Assembly: GCF_019219065.1 (NCBI RefSeq)
Contig: NZ_JAHUWK010000013.1
Location: forward strand, 62,001 to 126,000
Length of the DNA stretch: 64,000 bases
Direction of reading: 5' to 3'
Origin: Duganella sp. sic0402
GTDB taxonomy: Bacteria; Pseudomonadota; Gammaproteobacteria; Burkholderiales; Burkholderiaceae_D
A program made the position numbers and the translations under genes. Of the stretch, positions 8,402-18,635 are shown piece by piece (the first letter of the stretch is position 1; the number at the start of each line of letters is the position of its first letter). Below the pieces are notes generated by a model, which was given only the letters and a program-made list of their open reading frames with translations, was not told where the DNA came from and searched no databases.

Positions 8402-8420
8402 CTTAATGCGAATCATTATC
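8402..8420. promoter_or_regulatory. Fur box between bfd-tonB and feoAB
   Basis: The 19 bases match the classical Fur consensus at 15 of 19 positions by eye, including an unbroken right-hand AATCATTATC. The site lies about 76 bp upstream of bfd and 138 bp upstream of feoA, so one repressor site could control both units. A weaker Fur-like stretch is seen around 8465-8483. Confidence 0.8.
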
Positions 8421-8557
8421 ATTAATCGTATACTGCCGTAAACCGCAGCAGGATGCAAGCTAAATAGTAGTCATTCGCATTACCGTTTATAATGCTAGTA
8501 TCTATCTAATACGCCGCAGCCAACCTTGCCAGCGGCCATATCGACCGGATTTTGCTC

Positions 8558-8818
8558 ATGACTGTTGCCCCGATTACCCTGGATGCACTGAAGGTTGGCG
8601 CTACCGCCACCGTGGTGCATGTTTCCGCTGGCGAGGCCGCCGATGACGGCATCAGCCTGTCGCGCCGCCTGATGGAGCTGGGCTTTGTGCCCGGCGAAAA
8701 AATCCGCATGCTCAAGCGTGGCATGCCGGGCGGGGAACCGCTGGCGATCAAGGTCGGCAACTCCACTTTTGCGTTGCGCCGCTTTGAAGCCGCGCTGGTC
8801 TCGATTCAACCGGAATAA
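8558..8818 (+). CDS. feoA: Ferrous iron transport protein A
   Basis: An 86-residue cytosolic SH3-fold protein that assists FeoB. The core is ISLSRRLMELGFVPGEKIRMLKRGMPGGEPLAIKVG, typical of FeoA. An in-frame TTG lies two codons upstream (8552), but the ATG at 8558 is preferred. It is 6 nt upstream of feoB and is the first gene of a feoA-feoB-Cys-rich protein operon under a Fur box. Confidence 0.93.
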   Translation: MTVAPITLDALKVGATATVVHVSAGEAADDGISLSRRLMELGFVPGEKIRMLKRGMPGGEPLAIKVGNSTFALRRFEAALVSIQPE

Positions 8819-8824
8819 CACATA

Positions 8825-10726
<1,902 letters not shown>

Positions 10727-10727
10727 T

Positions 10728-11003
10728 ATGTGGCAAGAACTGATTGTGGCGTTGATCGTGGCGGGCGCGCTGGTGCACTTCAGCACCAAGTACCTGCCGA
10801 TGGCCTGGCGCCGCCGTATTGTGTACACGCTGGGCAAGCGCGGCTTCAATGAAGCCAAACTGGCCAAATTCTTCAAGACCAACGGCGGTGGCGGCTGCGG
10901 CAGCGGCTGTTCCGACTGCGGCCCGTCGACCAGCAAGTCCTCCTGCGACAGCAAATCCACCGCGCCCAGACAGCGCGTCATCAAGCTGCACGTGCAGCGC
11001 TAA
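10728..11003 (+). CDS. Small Cys-rich membrane protein linked to FeoB
   Basis: A 91-residue protein whose ATG lies 1 nt after the feoB stop, so coupled translation is likely. It has one N-terminal membrane helix (roughly residues 3-22), a basic stretch (AWRRRIVYTL, KRGFNEAKLAKFF) and then a Gly/Cys cluster CGSGCSDC followed by a Ser/Lys-rich tail with another Cys. It is not a winged-helix FeoC. It resembles the loose group of FeoB-associated Cys-rich membrane proteins (possibly DUF6587 in Burkholderiales; the name is from memory). The cysteines could bind Fe(II) or a small cluster at the cytoplasmic mouth of FeoB; that is inference. Confidence 0.8.
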   Translation: MWQELIVALIVAGALVHFSTKYLPMAWRRRIVYTLGKRGFNEAKLAKFFKTNGGGGCGSGCSDCGPSTSKSSCDSKSTAPRQRVIKLHVQR

Positions 11004-11015
11004 TCACCATCCCCT

Positions 11016-11036
11016 GCGGCGGCGCAAAGCCGCCGC
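11016..11036. terminator. Hairpin after the feo operon
   Basis: GCGGCGGC (11016-11023), loop GCAAA, GCCGCCGC (11029-11036) form a perfect 8-bp GC stem 12 nt past the stop at 11003 and between convergent genes. There is no T tract, so it may be a weak or Rho-assisted terminator or a transcript-protecting hairpin. Confidence 0.5.
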
Positions 11037-11138
11037 TCTACACCGTTCTCATCTTGTCTGCAGATGATTGATTTCTCAATTTCTGGCCGTGCTGCGCGAA
11101 TGGGCGGTGCGGCGTGGCTATGTTGCCGACGTCTGTGC

Positions 11139-12752
11139 TCAGCCGCAGAACGGGTCGAAGGATTCGGCTTGCGCCATTGGCCAGTAGTGGCCAAAGACGG
11201 GCGGCAGGCGGGATAGCTGGCTGGGGTCGAGCAGCTCGCCTGGTTCGAGGTAGGGTAGCAGTGCCGAGGCCAGCTTGACTTGATTCTCCGAGATGCGCCG
11301 CACCAGGTGGCGCGGACGCAGTTGCGACGGGTGCGTCAGGCCGGCGGCGGCAATCAGCTGCGCCAGCGCTTCCATGGTGTTCTCGTGGAAGTTGGCCACG
11401 CGCTGGATCTTGTCCGGCACCACCAGCGCGCGCTGGCGTGATGGATCTTGCGTGGCGACGCCGGTCGGGCAGCGGTCGGTGTGGCAGCTTTGCGACTGGA
11501 TGCAGCCCAGCGCGAACATGAAGCCGCGCGCCGAGTTGCACCAGTCCGCGCCCAGCGCCAGCGTGCGTGCGATGTCAAACGCGGTGATGATCTTGCCGGA
11601 AGCGCCGATCTTGATCTTGTCGCGCAGATTGGCGCCGACCAGCGTGTTATGCACCAGCAGCAGCGCTTCCTGCAAGGGTGTGCCGACGTGATCGGTAAAC
11701 TCCACCGGCGCCGCGCCGGTGCCGCCCTCGCCGCCATCGACCACGATAAAGTCCGGCACGATGCCGGTCGCCAGCATGGCCTTGACGATGCCGAAGAATT
11801 CCCACGGATGGCCAATCGCCAGCTTGAAGCCGGTCGGCTTGCCGCCGGACAGATTGCGCAGGCGGTCGATAAACTCCAGCATTTCAATCGGCGTGCTGAA
11901 CGCCGAGTGGCGCGACGGCGAGATGCAGTCGCGCCCGACCGGCACGCCGCGCGTTTGCGCGATCTCGATGGTCACCTTGGCGCCCGGCAGCACGCCGCCG
12001 TGGCCAGGCTTGGCGCCTTGCGACATCTTCAGCTCGATCATCTTGACTTGCGGCGCAGTGGCGTTGGCGACGAAGTTCGCTTCCGAGAAGGTGCCGTCGT
12101 CATTGCGGCAGCCGAAGTAGCCGGAGCCGATTTCCCACACCAGGTCGCCGCCGTTCTGGCGGTGGTAAGGGCTGATGCTGCCCTCGCCGGTGTCGTGCAT
12201 GAAGCCGCCCTGTCTGGCGCCGCCGTTCAGCGCCAGGATGGCGTTGGCCGACAGCGCGCCAAAGCTCATCGCCGAGATATTGAACACGCTGGCCGAGTAG
12301 GGCTGCGCGCGCCTGCAGTCCGGGTGATTGCCGATCTCGATGCGGAAGTCGTGCGGCTGCTCGGGTGCCGGTGCGATCGAGTGGTTGATCCACTCATAGC
12401 CGGGCGCGTACACATCCAGCTGCGTGCCGAAGGGGCGCTTGTCGCTGTCCTGCTTGGCGCGCTGGTAGACGATGCTGCGCTGGTTGCGCGAGAACGGCTC
12501 GGCCACCGTGTCGTCTTCCAGAAAGTACTGGCGGATTTCGGGACGTATCGATTCGAAGAAGAAGCGGAAGTGCGCCAGGATCGGGTAATTGCGGCGCAGT
12601 GCGCGCCTGGTTTGCAGCAGATCGGCGATGCCGACGATGGTCAGGGCGGCGGCCACCGCAGGGATTTCCCACGGCGCGTGCAGCGCCAGCGAGACCACCA
12701 GCGTAACAACAGCAGCATTAAAGGCAAGATAGCGGGGTGACAGCAAATTCAT
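11139..12752 (-). CDS. FMN-binding glutamate synthase family protein (membrane-anchored)
   Basis: A 537-residue protein with the FMN-binding and central part of the glutamate synthase large subunit, without the glutaminase domain. The N-terminus has two probable membrane helices (residues about 8-50). Later come NISAMSFGALSANAI, KPGHGGVLPGAKVT, the FMN-site DFIVVDGGEGGTGAAP, and CIQSQSCHTDRCPTG, whose three cysteines match the 3Fe-4S ligands of GltB. The start at 12752 is preferred over 12812 because GGAGAG precedes it. The physiological reaction of these stand-alone homologues is not established. It is monocistronic and divergent from a GST gene across 149 bp. Confidence 0.87.
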   Translation of the reverse strand: MNLLSPRYLAFNAAVVTLVVSLALHAPWEIPAVAAALTIVGIADLLQTRRALRRNYPILAHFRFFFESIRPEIRQYFLEDDTVAEPFSRNQRSIVYQRAKQDSDKRPFGTQLDVYAPGYEWINHSIAPAPEQPHDFRIEIGNHPDCRRAQPYSASVFNISAMSFGALSANAILALNGGARQGGFMHDTGEGSISPYHRQNGGDLVWEIGSGYFGCRNDDGTFSEANFVANATAPQVKMIELKMSQGAKPGHGGVLPGAKVTIEIAQTRGVPVGRDCISPSRHSAFSTPIEMLEFIDRLRNLSGGKPTGFKLAIGHPWEFFGIVKAMLATGIVPDFIVVDGGEGGTGAAPVEFTDHVGTPLQEALLLVHNTLVGANLRDKIKIGASGKIITAFDIARTLALGADWCNSARGFMFALGCIQSQSCHTDRCPTGVATQDPSRQRALVVPDKIQRVANFHENTMEALAQLIAAAGLTHPSQLRPRHLVRRISENQVKLASALLPYLEPGELLDPSQLSRLPPVFGHYWPMAQAESFDPFCG

Positions 12753-12901
12753 GAACTCTCCGGCGGCGGCTTGGTATGGCCGAGTGTACTGCTGTTTCCA
12801 GATGGAATCCATCTCCGATGCGGGTGGCGCATGGCAGAGGCAACAGTGTTAAGCTAGCGGGATTGCGGCGCACGGCCGTTCTTTTTTTCGGGATAAGCAC
12901 C

Positions 12902-13573
12902 ATGATCGTCGTTCATCACTTGAATAATTCACGCTCGCAGCGCGTGCTGTGGTTGCTGGAAGAACTCGGCCTGGAATACGAGATCGTGCGCTACCAGCGC
13001 GATCCCAAGACCATGCTGGCGCCGCCGGAGCTGAAGGCGATCCATCCGCTCGGCAAGTCGCCGGTGATCACCGATAACGGCGTGGTGGTGGCCGAATCGG
13101 GCGCGATTGCCGAGTACCTGATCGACACCTATGGCAATGGCCGCCTGGTGCCGCCGGCCGGCACCGAGGAGCGCCGCCGCTGGACCTATTTCCTGCATTA
13201 CGCAGAAGGCTCGGCGATGGCGCCGCTGTTGATGAAGCTGATCTTCGACCGCGTGGAAAGCAGCCCGGCGCCGTTCTTCGTCAAGCCGATTGCGAAAGCG
13301 ATCGCAGGCAAGGTCAAGGGCAGCTACATCCTGCCGCAGATCGCCATGCACCTGGATTATCTGGAAGCCGAACTGAGCCAGCGCCCCTGGTTTGCCGGCA
13401 ATGAATTCAGCGCCGCCGACATCCAGATGAGCTTCCCGCTGGAAGCCGCCTCCGCGCGCGGCGGCCTGAACGAAAGCCGCCCGCAACTGGCCGCCTTCCT
13501 GCAGCGCATCCACAGCCGCCCCGCCTTCCAGCGCGCACTCGAACGCGGCGGCCCTTATGAACTGCTGAAATAA
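12902..13573 (+). CDS. Glutathione S-transferase family protein
   Basis: A 223-residue GST. The N-terminal domain starts MIVVHHLNNSRSQRVLWLLEELGLEYE and has the cis-Pro in HPLGKSPVITDNG and the ESGAIAEYL glutathione contact. The helical domain has FSAADIQMSFPLEAA. The serine in NNSRSQRV occupies the usual catalytic position. Upstream in-frame codons would add a non-homologous tail, so the ATG at 12902 is chosen. It differs clearly from the GST at 5521. The substrate is unknown. Confidence 0.9.
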   Translation: MIVVHHLNNSRSQRVLWLLEELGLEYEIVRYQRDPKTMLAPPELKAIHPLGKSPVITDNGVVVAESGAIAEYLIDTYGNGRLVPPAGTEERRRWTYFLHYAEGSAMAPLLMKLIFDRVESSPAPFFVKPIAKAIAGKVKGSYILPQIAMHLDYLEAELSQRPWFAGNEFSAADIQMSFPLEAASARGGLNESRPQLAAFLQRIHSRPAFQRALERGGPYELLK

Positions 13574-13641
13574 TCAGGCGCTGACATTTCTGGAGAGTAA
13601 AATCATGTTCAATGATAAACACCTCTACAGAAAGGTCTGCC

Positions 13642-14076
13642 ATGTCCAAGCGTATCGCCCTGCTTGCTGTTGTTGCCGCACTCTCCACCGGGTGCGCGAT
13701 TAATCAGAAGGTCAAGCCAGCCGAACGGTTTGCCGACAAGAAGATATGCATCATCAGCAACCCGGCGGTGCGTGACGGCTTCATGGTGTCCTTCAAACAG
13801 GCACTGGAGACCAAAGGTTATGTGGCGCAACCTTTGCCTGCTACGGCCTCCATCGTTGATTGCCAGGTCACATCCACCTACACCGCCAACTGGCGCTGGG
13901 ACCTGGCGATGTATATGTCATATGCTGACATCAAGGTCTACAACGGCGGCAAGGTGATCGGCGAAGCCAACTATGACGCCACGCGCGGCGGCATGAACAC
14001 CGGAAAATTCATCGACGCCGACAAAAAAATCCGCGAACTGGTCGACCAGCTCTTCCCCGGTGGTGCAGGCTTGTAG
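13642..14076 (+). CDS. Small outer-membrane-type lipoprotein of unknown function
   Basis: A 144-residue protein with a lipoprotein signal: MSKRIALLAVVAALSTGCAI, lipobox LSTGC, Ala after the Cys so outer-membrane sorting is expected. The mature part has KKICIISNPAVRDGFM, a second Cys in SIVDCQVTSTYTANW, and GGKVIGEANYDATRGG. It resembles what is called the Sbal_3080-type lipoprotein family, from memory and unverified. The start at 13642 is chosen because AAAGG lies just upstream and the signal peptide begins there. No clear operon partner; the next gene starts 48 nt on. Confidence 0.75.
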   Translation: MSKRIALLAVVAALSTGCAINQKVKPAERFADKKICIISNPAVRDGFMVSFKQALETKGYVAQPLPATASIVDCQVTSTYTANWRWDLAMYMSYADIKVYNGGKVIGEANYDATRGGMNTGKFIDADKKIRELVDQLFPGGAGL

Positions 14077-14124
14077 CGGCAGTGGCGGCGTGCTCGGGTA
14101 GAATGACGGCTTGAACAAGCCCGG

Positions 14125-14910
14125 ATGATGTTGAACATGGGTAGACTCCTTGCCATTGACGGCCTCAATATTGTGCGCCGTGTTTATGAAGCCAGCCCCG
14201 AACCTGATAGCGCGGAAAAGGCCGATATCGCGCTGCGCCATGCGCTGTCCTCTTTCCGCACGCTGGTCAACGACCACGCGCCCACCCACTTGCTGCCGGC
14301 CTTCGATTTCGGCGGCCGCACCTGGCGCCACGATTTATACGGCGGCTACCGCGAAGGCCGCGCGCCGATGCCGTCGCCGTTGCGCGATGCGCTGCCGGCT
14401 TTCTACGACAAGCTGCGCGGCTTCGGCATGCATGTGGTGTCGCTGCCCGAAGTGGAAGCCGACGACGTGATCGGCACCGTGGTGCTGCGCTGGCTGGCCG
14501 AAGGACGCGGCGACGCCACCATCGCCAGCACCGACAAGGACCTGCATTGCCTGATCGGCCAGGGCGCGCGGGTGTGGGATCACTTCAAGTCGGAATGGCA
14601 CGACCATGCCTGGGTTGAGAAGAAATGGGGCGTGACTGCCGACCAGTTGCCCGACCTGCTGGCGCTGATGGGCGATGTGACCGATTCGATTCCCGGCGTG
14701 TCGAAAGTGGGCGTGAAAACCGCCGCCAAACTGTTGCGTACATACGGCAATCTGGACGCCATCATGGCCGGCGCCGGGATTCTGAAAGATACCTTGGGGG
14801 AAACACTACGAAAAGAACGTGAAATGCTGTATCTTTCTCGACAACTGGTACAGTTAAAGACGGATGTCAGGGTTGGCGTCACGTGGAATATGCTGGCCTG
14901 GTCCCACTAA
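14125..14910 (+). CDS. 5'-3' exonuclease / flap endonuclease-like protein (Xni-type)
   Basis: A 261-residue protein of the FEN family that corresponds to the N-terminal nuclease domain of DNA polymerase I without the polymerase. Acidic metal-site motifs appear in order: AIDGLNIVRR, PAFDFGGRTWRH, EVEADDVIGTV and STDKDLHCL, followed by the helix-hairpin region MGDVTDSIPGVSKVGVKTA that grips the DNA backbone. The length is close to E. coli Xni/ExoIX (251). The start could be 14125 or the ATG at 14137 (MGRLLAIDG); neither has a convincing ribosome site. The next gene begins 16 nt downstream. Confidence 0.85.
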   Translation: MMLNMGRLLAIDGLNIVRRVYEASPEPDSAEKADIALRHALSSFRTLVNDHAPTHLLPAFDFGGRTWRHDLYGGYREGRAPMPSPLRDALPAFYDKLRGFGMHVVSLPEVEADDVIGTVVLRWLAEGRGDATIASTDKDLHCLIGQGARVWDHFKSEWHDHAWVEKKWGVTADQLPDLLALMGDVTDSIPGVSKVGVKTAAKLLRTYGNLDAIMAGAGILKDTLGETLRKEREMLYLSRQLVQLKTDVRVGVTWNMLAWSH

Positions 14911-14926
14911 TAACAAGGTTTGCAAG

Positions 14927-15382
14927 ATGTTAAAAGCAGTCATTATCGACCCTAGCGCCGTCGCGCGCGGCCTGCTCAACACCGTGCTGCTGGACGGCGG
15001 CTATGATGTGGTCGGCGCTACCCACACCTGCGCCAGCGCCATGGTGCAGCTGATCAAACACCACCCGCACATCGTCTGCATCGCCAATGAGCAGATGCTG
15101 ACCGAGCAGGAGGCGATCCGCGAAATCCGCGCCAAGTGGCCGAAGACGCTGATCTTCATGGTCTCCAGCGAACTGGACGCCGCCACCATCCAGGCGGCGC
15201 ACGCGATGGGCGTCAGCGGTTTCATCGTCAAGCCATTCAAGGCCGACACGGTGCTGAATACGATACGCAATGTGGTGATCGCCATGGTCAAGCGCCAGCG
15301 CGCGGCGCTGGCCAAGGCGGAAGCGGAAGCTGCTGGTGAAGCGCCACCGGCAGAGCCAGGCGGCGAGCCCGCCGCCGGCTAG
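14927..15382 (+). CDS. Response-regulator receiver-like protein lacking the phosphoacceptor Asp
   Basis: A 151-residue single receiver-fold protein with an Ala/Glu/Pro-rich tail. The fold pattern is clear: AVIIDPS for strand 1, PHIVCIAN for strand 3, FMVSSELD for strand 4 and SGFIVKPF for strand 5. The residue that should be the phosphorylated Asp is Ala53 (IVCIAN where active receivers have LLD), and the acidic pair is reduced to a single Asp8. Ser80 and Lys102 are kept. It is therefore a likely pseudo-receiver that works by binding rather than phosphorylation. The start at 14927 follows AAGG. It ends 2 bp from the convergent mnmA stop. Confidence 0.85.
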   Translation: MLKAVIIDPSAVARGLLNTVLLDGGYDVVGATHTCASAMVQLIKHHPHIVCIANEQMLTEQEAIREIRAKWPKTLIFMVSSELDAATIQAAHAMGVSGFIVKPFKADTVLNTIRNVVIAMVKRQRAALAKAEAEAAGEAPPAEPGGEPAAG

Positions 15383-15384
15383 TA

Positions 15385-16494
15385 CTATGAGGCGGCGAAG
15401 GTCGAGCTATCGATAATGCCGCCGCCCAGGCAAACTTCGCCGTCATACAGTACGGCCGACTGGCCTGGCGTGACTGCCCACTGGGCATCCATGAATTTCA
15501 GTGCGAAGTCGGACGCGCCGTCCGGTGCGATTTCGCACGCCACGTCGGCCTGGCGATAGCGGGTCTTGGCCGCCATCGCACGCGCCTCTGGCGGCACGCC
15601 GGCGATCCAGCTGGCCTGATCGGCGCGCAGCGTCGATGACAGCAGCCATGGGTGATCGTGACCCTGCACGATGTACAGCACGTTGTTGGCCACATCCTTC
15701 TTGGCCACATACCAGGCGTCACTGGAGCCGTCGGCGTTCTGGTAGGTTTTCACGCCGCCGACGCCGATGCCCTTGCGCTGGCCCAGCGTGTAGAACGACA
15801 GGCCGACGTGTTCGCCGACCACGGTGCCGTCCGGCGTCATCATCGGGCCCGGCTTATACGACAGATAGCGGTTCAGAAACTCGCGGAACGGGCGCTCGCC
15901 GATAAAGCAGATGCCGGTGGAATCCTTCTTGGCCGCGTTCGGCAACTTCAGCTTCTCGGCAATCTTGCGCACTTCGGTTTTGGGGATCTCGCCCAGCGGG
16001 AACAGCGTTTTCGACAGCTGCGCCTGGTTCAGGCGGTGCAGGAAGTAGCTCTGGTCCTTGGTGTGATCGACCGCCTTCAGCAGCTCGGCCTTGCCGTTGT
16101 GCTGGCGCACGCGCGCATAGTGGCCGGTGGCGATCAGGTCCGCACCCAGCGTCATTGCGTGGTCGAGGAAGGCCTTGAATTTGATTTCGGCGTTGCACAG
16201 CACGTCCGGATTCGGCGTACGGCCGGCCTGGTATTCGCGCAGGAAATCGGCGAACACGCGGTCCTTGTATTCGCTGGCGAAGTTGACCGCTTCGATGTCC
16301 ACGCCGACCACATCGGCCACCGAGGCGGCGTCGATCCAGTCCTGGCGGGTGGAGCAGTATTCGGAGTCGTCATCGTCTTCCCAGTTCTTCATGAACAGGC
16401 CGACCACGTCGTAGCCCTGTTCTTTCAGCAGCCATGCCGAAACCGAGGAATCCACCCCGCCCGACATGCCGATCACGACCCGCTTCTTACTCAT
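15385..16494 (-). CDS. mnmA: tRNA-specific 2-thiouridylase MnmA
   Basis: Cytosolic enzyme that puts sulfur on C2 of the wobble uridine (U34) in tRNA-Lys, -Glu and -Gln. The 369 residues show the ATP PP-loop GMSGGVDSSVSAWLL at the N-terminus, the MKNWEDDDD block, the first catalytic Cys in NPDVLCNAEIKF and the persulfide-forming Cys in STGICFIGERPF, with the GQRKGIGVGG loop and a C-terminal beta-barrel. It lies 6 nt downstream of the Nudix gene, so the two are probably one transcript. Confidence 0.97.
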   Translation of the reverse strand: MSKKRVVIGMSGGVDSSVSAWLLKEQGYDVVGLFMKNWEDDDDSEYCSTRQDWIDAASVADVVGVDIEAVNFASEYKDRVFADFLREYQAGRTPNPDVLCNAEIKFKAFLDHAMTLGADLIATGHYARVRQHNGKAELLKAVDHTKDQSYFLHRLNQAQLSKTLFPLGEIPKTEVRKIAEKLKLPNAAKKDSTGICFIGERPFREFLNRYLSYKPGPMMTPDGTVVGEHVGLSFYTLGQRKGIGVGGVKTYQNADGSSDAWYVAKKDVANNVLYIVQGHDHPWLLSSTLRADQASWIAGVPPEARAMAAKTRYRQADVACEIAPDGASDFALKFMDAQWAVTPGQSAVLYDGEVCLGGGIIDSSTFAAS

Positions 16495-16500
16495 TATTAC

Positions 16501-16998
16501 TTATCCATTCGCAGTGCTAAGCGCTTCCCGATAAACGGAAGCGTGTGTTTGTACCAGTTCCAGCGGCGCCCGTTGGCCCGCCAGGTATTCGTCCACGCAT
16601 TGCAGCACGGTCGGGCTGCGGTGACGGTCGGCGCAGGCCGCCAGTTCGTCGCGCGTCAGCCACATGGTGCGCAAAATGCCTTCATCCAGAGGACGGTCAT
16701 GCTTCTCGCCGGGATAGCCGCAGAACGTGAAGCGCAGATAGGTCACTTCCTCGCCGGTGCGGTTGGAGGTGTAGCGCGCCATATACATGCCGACCAGCGC
16801 GGTCGGCGTGAAATCGTAGGCGGTTTCCTCCAGCGTTTCACGGACGACAGCCTGCTGCAACGATTCATACGGGTCGAGATGACCGGCAGGCTGGTTGATG
16901 CGGATGCCATCGCTGGTTTCTTCTTCGATCAGCAAGAACTTGCCATCTTTTTCGACGATGGCGGCAACAGTAACAGAGGGTTTCCAGATACGCGGCAT
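16501..16998 (-). CDS. nudJ: Nudix hydrolase (NudJ-like)
   Basis: A 165-residue phosphatase of the NudJ group, which in E. coli hydrolyses HMP-PP and nucleotide di- or triphosphates. The Nudix box starts at Gly39 (GHLDPYESLQQAVVRETLEE). It fits G-x5-E-x7-R-E-x2-E-E, but the usual Gly near its end is Ala (EETAYDF). The flanking MPRIWKPSVTVAAIVE and WLTRDELAA match NudJ. The pairing nudJ-mnmA is also known in E. coli. It faces the pntAA promoter across 199 bp. Confidence 0.88.
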   Translation of the reverse strand: MPRIWKPSVTVAAIVEKDGKFLLIEEETSDGIRINQPAGHLDPYESLQQAVVRETLEETAYDFTPTALVGMYMARYTSNRTGEEVTYLRFTFCGYPGEKHDRPLDEGILRTMWLTRDELAACADRHRSPTVLQCVDEYLAGQRAPLELVQTHASVYREALSTANG

Positions 16999-17137
16999 GA
17001 GTCATCCTTGAAAGAGCCGATATTTTAGCTTGTTCCGGGCTTTTGGTTTGCGCTGGAACAAATTTACAGGGTAATTAATGACAAATAGTAATACTTGAAG
17101 TGATGAAAATGTTGGCTATCCATAAATAAGTAATAAG

Positions 17138-17162
17138 TATCATGGTCCAAAAAACCATGATA
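17138..17162. promoter_or_regulatory. 25-bp perfect palindrome upstream of pntAA
   Basis: TATCATGGT (17138-17146), 7-nt spacer, ACCATGATA (17154-17162) form a perfect 9-bp inverted repeat 35 bp before the pntAA start. It overlaps or abuts a weak -10-like TAAGTA (17134), which is a typical operator position. Lacking a T run, it looks like a protein-binding site rather than a terminator. The regulator is not evident. Confidence 0.6.
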
Positions 17163-17197
17163 GATTGTAGTCAGTTTATTAATCATTTGGAGGCACC

Positions 17198-18310
17198 ATG
17201 AGAATAAGCATACCGGCCGAGACACGGCCGGGGGAGACACGGGTTGCAGCCACGCCGGAGACCGTCAAGAAGTTGGCCGCCAAGCACCAGATTCTGGTGC
17301 AGTCCGGCGCCGGCGTTTCCGCCTCCGTCACCGATGACGCATATGTTGCGGCAGGGGCACAGATTGTGCCGGCCAGCGAGGCGTGGTCGGCCGACGTGAT
17401 CCTCAAAGTGCGTGCCCCCAATCCAGATGAGCGAGCGCAGATCAAGCCGGGTACGGTGCTGATCGGCATGCTCAATCCCTTTGATGCGGACAACAACGCG
17501 GCCATGGCGTCGGCCGGCTTGCAGGCGTTCGCGCTGGAGGCCGTGCCGCGCATCACGCGCGCGCAGTCGATGGACGTGCTGTCGTCGCAGGCGAATATCG
17601 CCGGCTACAAGGCGGTGATGGTGGCGGCCAATACCTACCAGCGCTTCATGCCGATGCTGATGACGGCGGCCGGCACGGTGAAGGCGGCGCGGGTGCTGAT
17701 CATGGGCGTCGGCGTGGCTGGCCTGCAGGCGATTGCCACCGCCAAGCGCCTGGGCGCGGTGATCGAGGCGTCCGACGTGCGGCCGCCGGTGAAAGAGCAG
17801 GTGGAGTCGCTGGGCGCCAAGTTCATCGACGTGCCTTATCTGACCGACGAAGAGAAAGAGATCGCGCAGGGCACAGGCGGCTACGCGCGTCCGATGCCGG
17901 CCGACTGGATGCGCCGTCAGGCCGAGCTGGTGCACGAACGCGCCAAGCTGGCCGACATCATCATCACCACCGCGCTGATACCGGGCCGTCCGGCGCCGGT
18001 GCTGATTTCCGAAGAGACGGTGAAGGCGATGAGGCCCGGCTCGGTGATTGTCGACCTGGCGGTATCGCAGGGCGGCAACTGCCCGCTGTCGGAGCTGAAT
18101 AAAACCGTAGTCAAGCATGGCGTGCATATCGTCGGCGAGCCGGACCTGGCGACGCATGTGGCGGCCGATGCATCGGCGCTGTACGCGCGCAATGTGCTGG
18201 ATTTCCTCAAACTGATCATCGACAAGGAAGACAAATTAGTCATTGATCGCGAGGACGAGATCATCAAGGCCACGCTGCTGTGCGCCGGCGGCGAACTGCT
18301 GCGCAAATAA
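17198..18310 (+). CDS. pntAA: NAD(P) transhydrogenase subunit alpha part 1 (NAD-binding domain I)
   Basis: Cytoplasmic NAD(H)-binding component (dI) of the proton-pumping transhydrogenase, which uses proton-motive force to make NADPH. The 370 residues match the split, three-gene type. MRISIPAETRPGETRVAATPE opens the alanine dehydrogenase/PNT N-domain, and the Rossmann segment VLIMGVGVAGLQAIATAKRLGA with the acidic VIEASDVRPP after it binds NAD. A good TTGGAGG ribosome site precedes the ATG. It is the first gene of pntAA-pntAB-pntB. Confidence 0.96.
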   Translation: MRISIPAETRPGETRVAATPETVKKLAAKHQILVQSGAGVSASVTDDAYVAAGAQIVPASEAWSADVILKVRAPNPDERAQIKPGTVLIGMLNPFDADNNAAMASAGLQAFALEAVPRITRAQSMDVLSSQANIAGYKAVMVAANTYQRFMPMLMTAAGTVKAARVLIMGVGVAGLQAIATAKRLGAVIEASDVRPPVKEQVESLGAKFIDVPYLTDEEKEIAQGTGGYARPMPADWMRRQAELVHERAKLADIIITTALIPGRPAPVLISEETVKAMRPGSVIVDLAVSQGGNCPLSELNKTVVKHGVHIVGEPDLATHVAADASALYARNVLDFLKLIIDKEDKLVIDREDEIIKATLLCAGGELLRK

Positions 18311-18320
18311 GGAGAGCGAT

Positions 18321-18635
18321 ATGGAAATCAGCCACACCATCATTAATCTGATTATTTTTGTCCTGGCCATCTACGTCGGCTATCACGTCGTCTGGACCGT
18401 GACGCCAGCTTTGCATACGCCGCTGATGGCCGTGACCAATGCGGTATCAGCCATCATCATCGTCGGCGCCATGCTGGCGGCGGCGCTGACCGAGGGACTG
18501 GTTGGACAGGTCGCCGGCACGGTCGCGGTGGCGCTGGCCGCCGTCAATGTGTTCGGCGGTTTCCTGGTCACGCAGCGGATGCTGGAGATGTTCAAGAAGA
18601 AAGAACCGAAGGCCAAGCAAGGAGATAAGCAATGA
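18321..18635 (+). CDS. pntAB: NAD(P) transhydrogenase subunit alpha part 2 (membrane domain)
   Basis: A 104-residue membrane part of the alpha subunit with three to four hydrophobic helices (IINLIIFVLAIYVGYHVVW, NAVSAIIIVGAMLAAALT, TVAVALAAVNVFGGFLVTQR) and a Lys-rich tail. The ATG at 18321 follows GGAGAG, 10 nt after the pntAA stop. Its last codons overlap the pntB start by 4 nt (ATGA), so the two subunits are translationally coupled. Confidence 0.95.
   Translation: MEISHTIINLIIFVLAIYVGYHVVWTVTPALHTPLMAVTNAVSAIIIVGAMLAAALTEGLVGQVAGTVAVALAAVNVFGGFLVTQRMLEMFKKKEPKAKQGDKQ

Noticed and set aside
15383..15384. Possible overlap or fusion of the pseudo-receiver and mnmA
   Set aside because: The genes are convergent with two bases between stop codons; no fusion.
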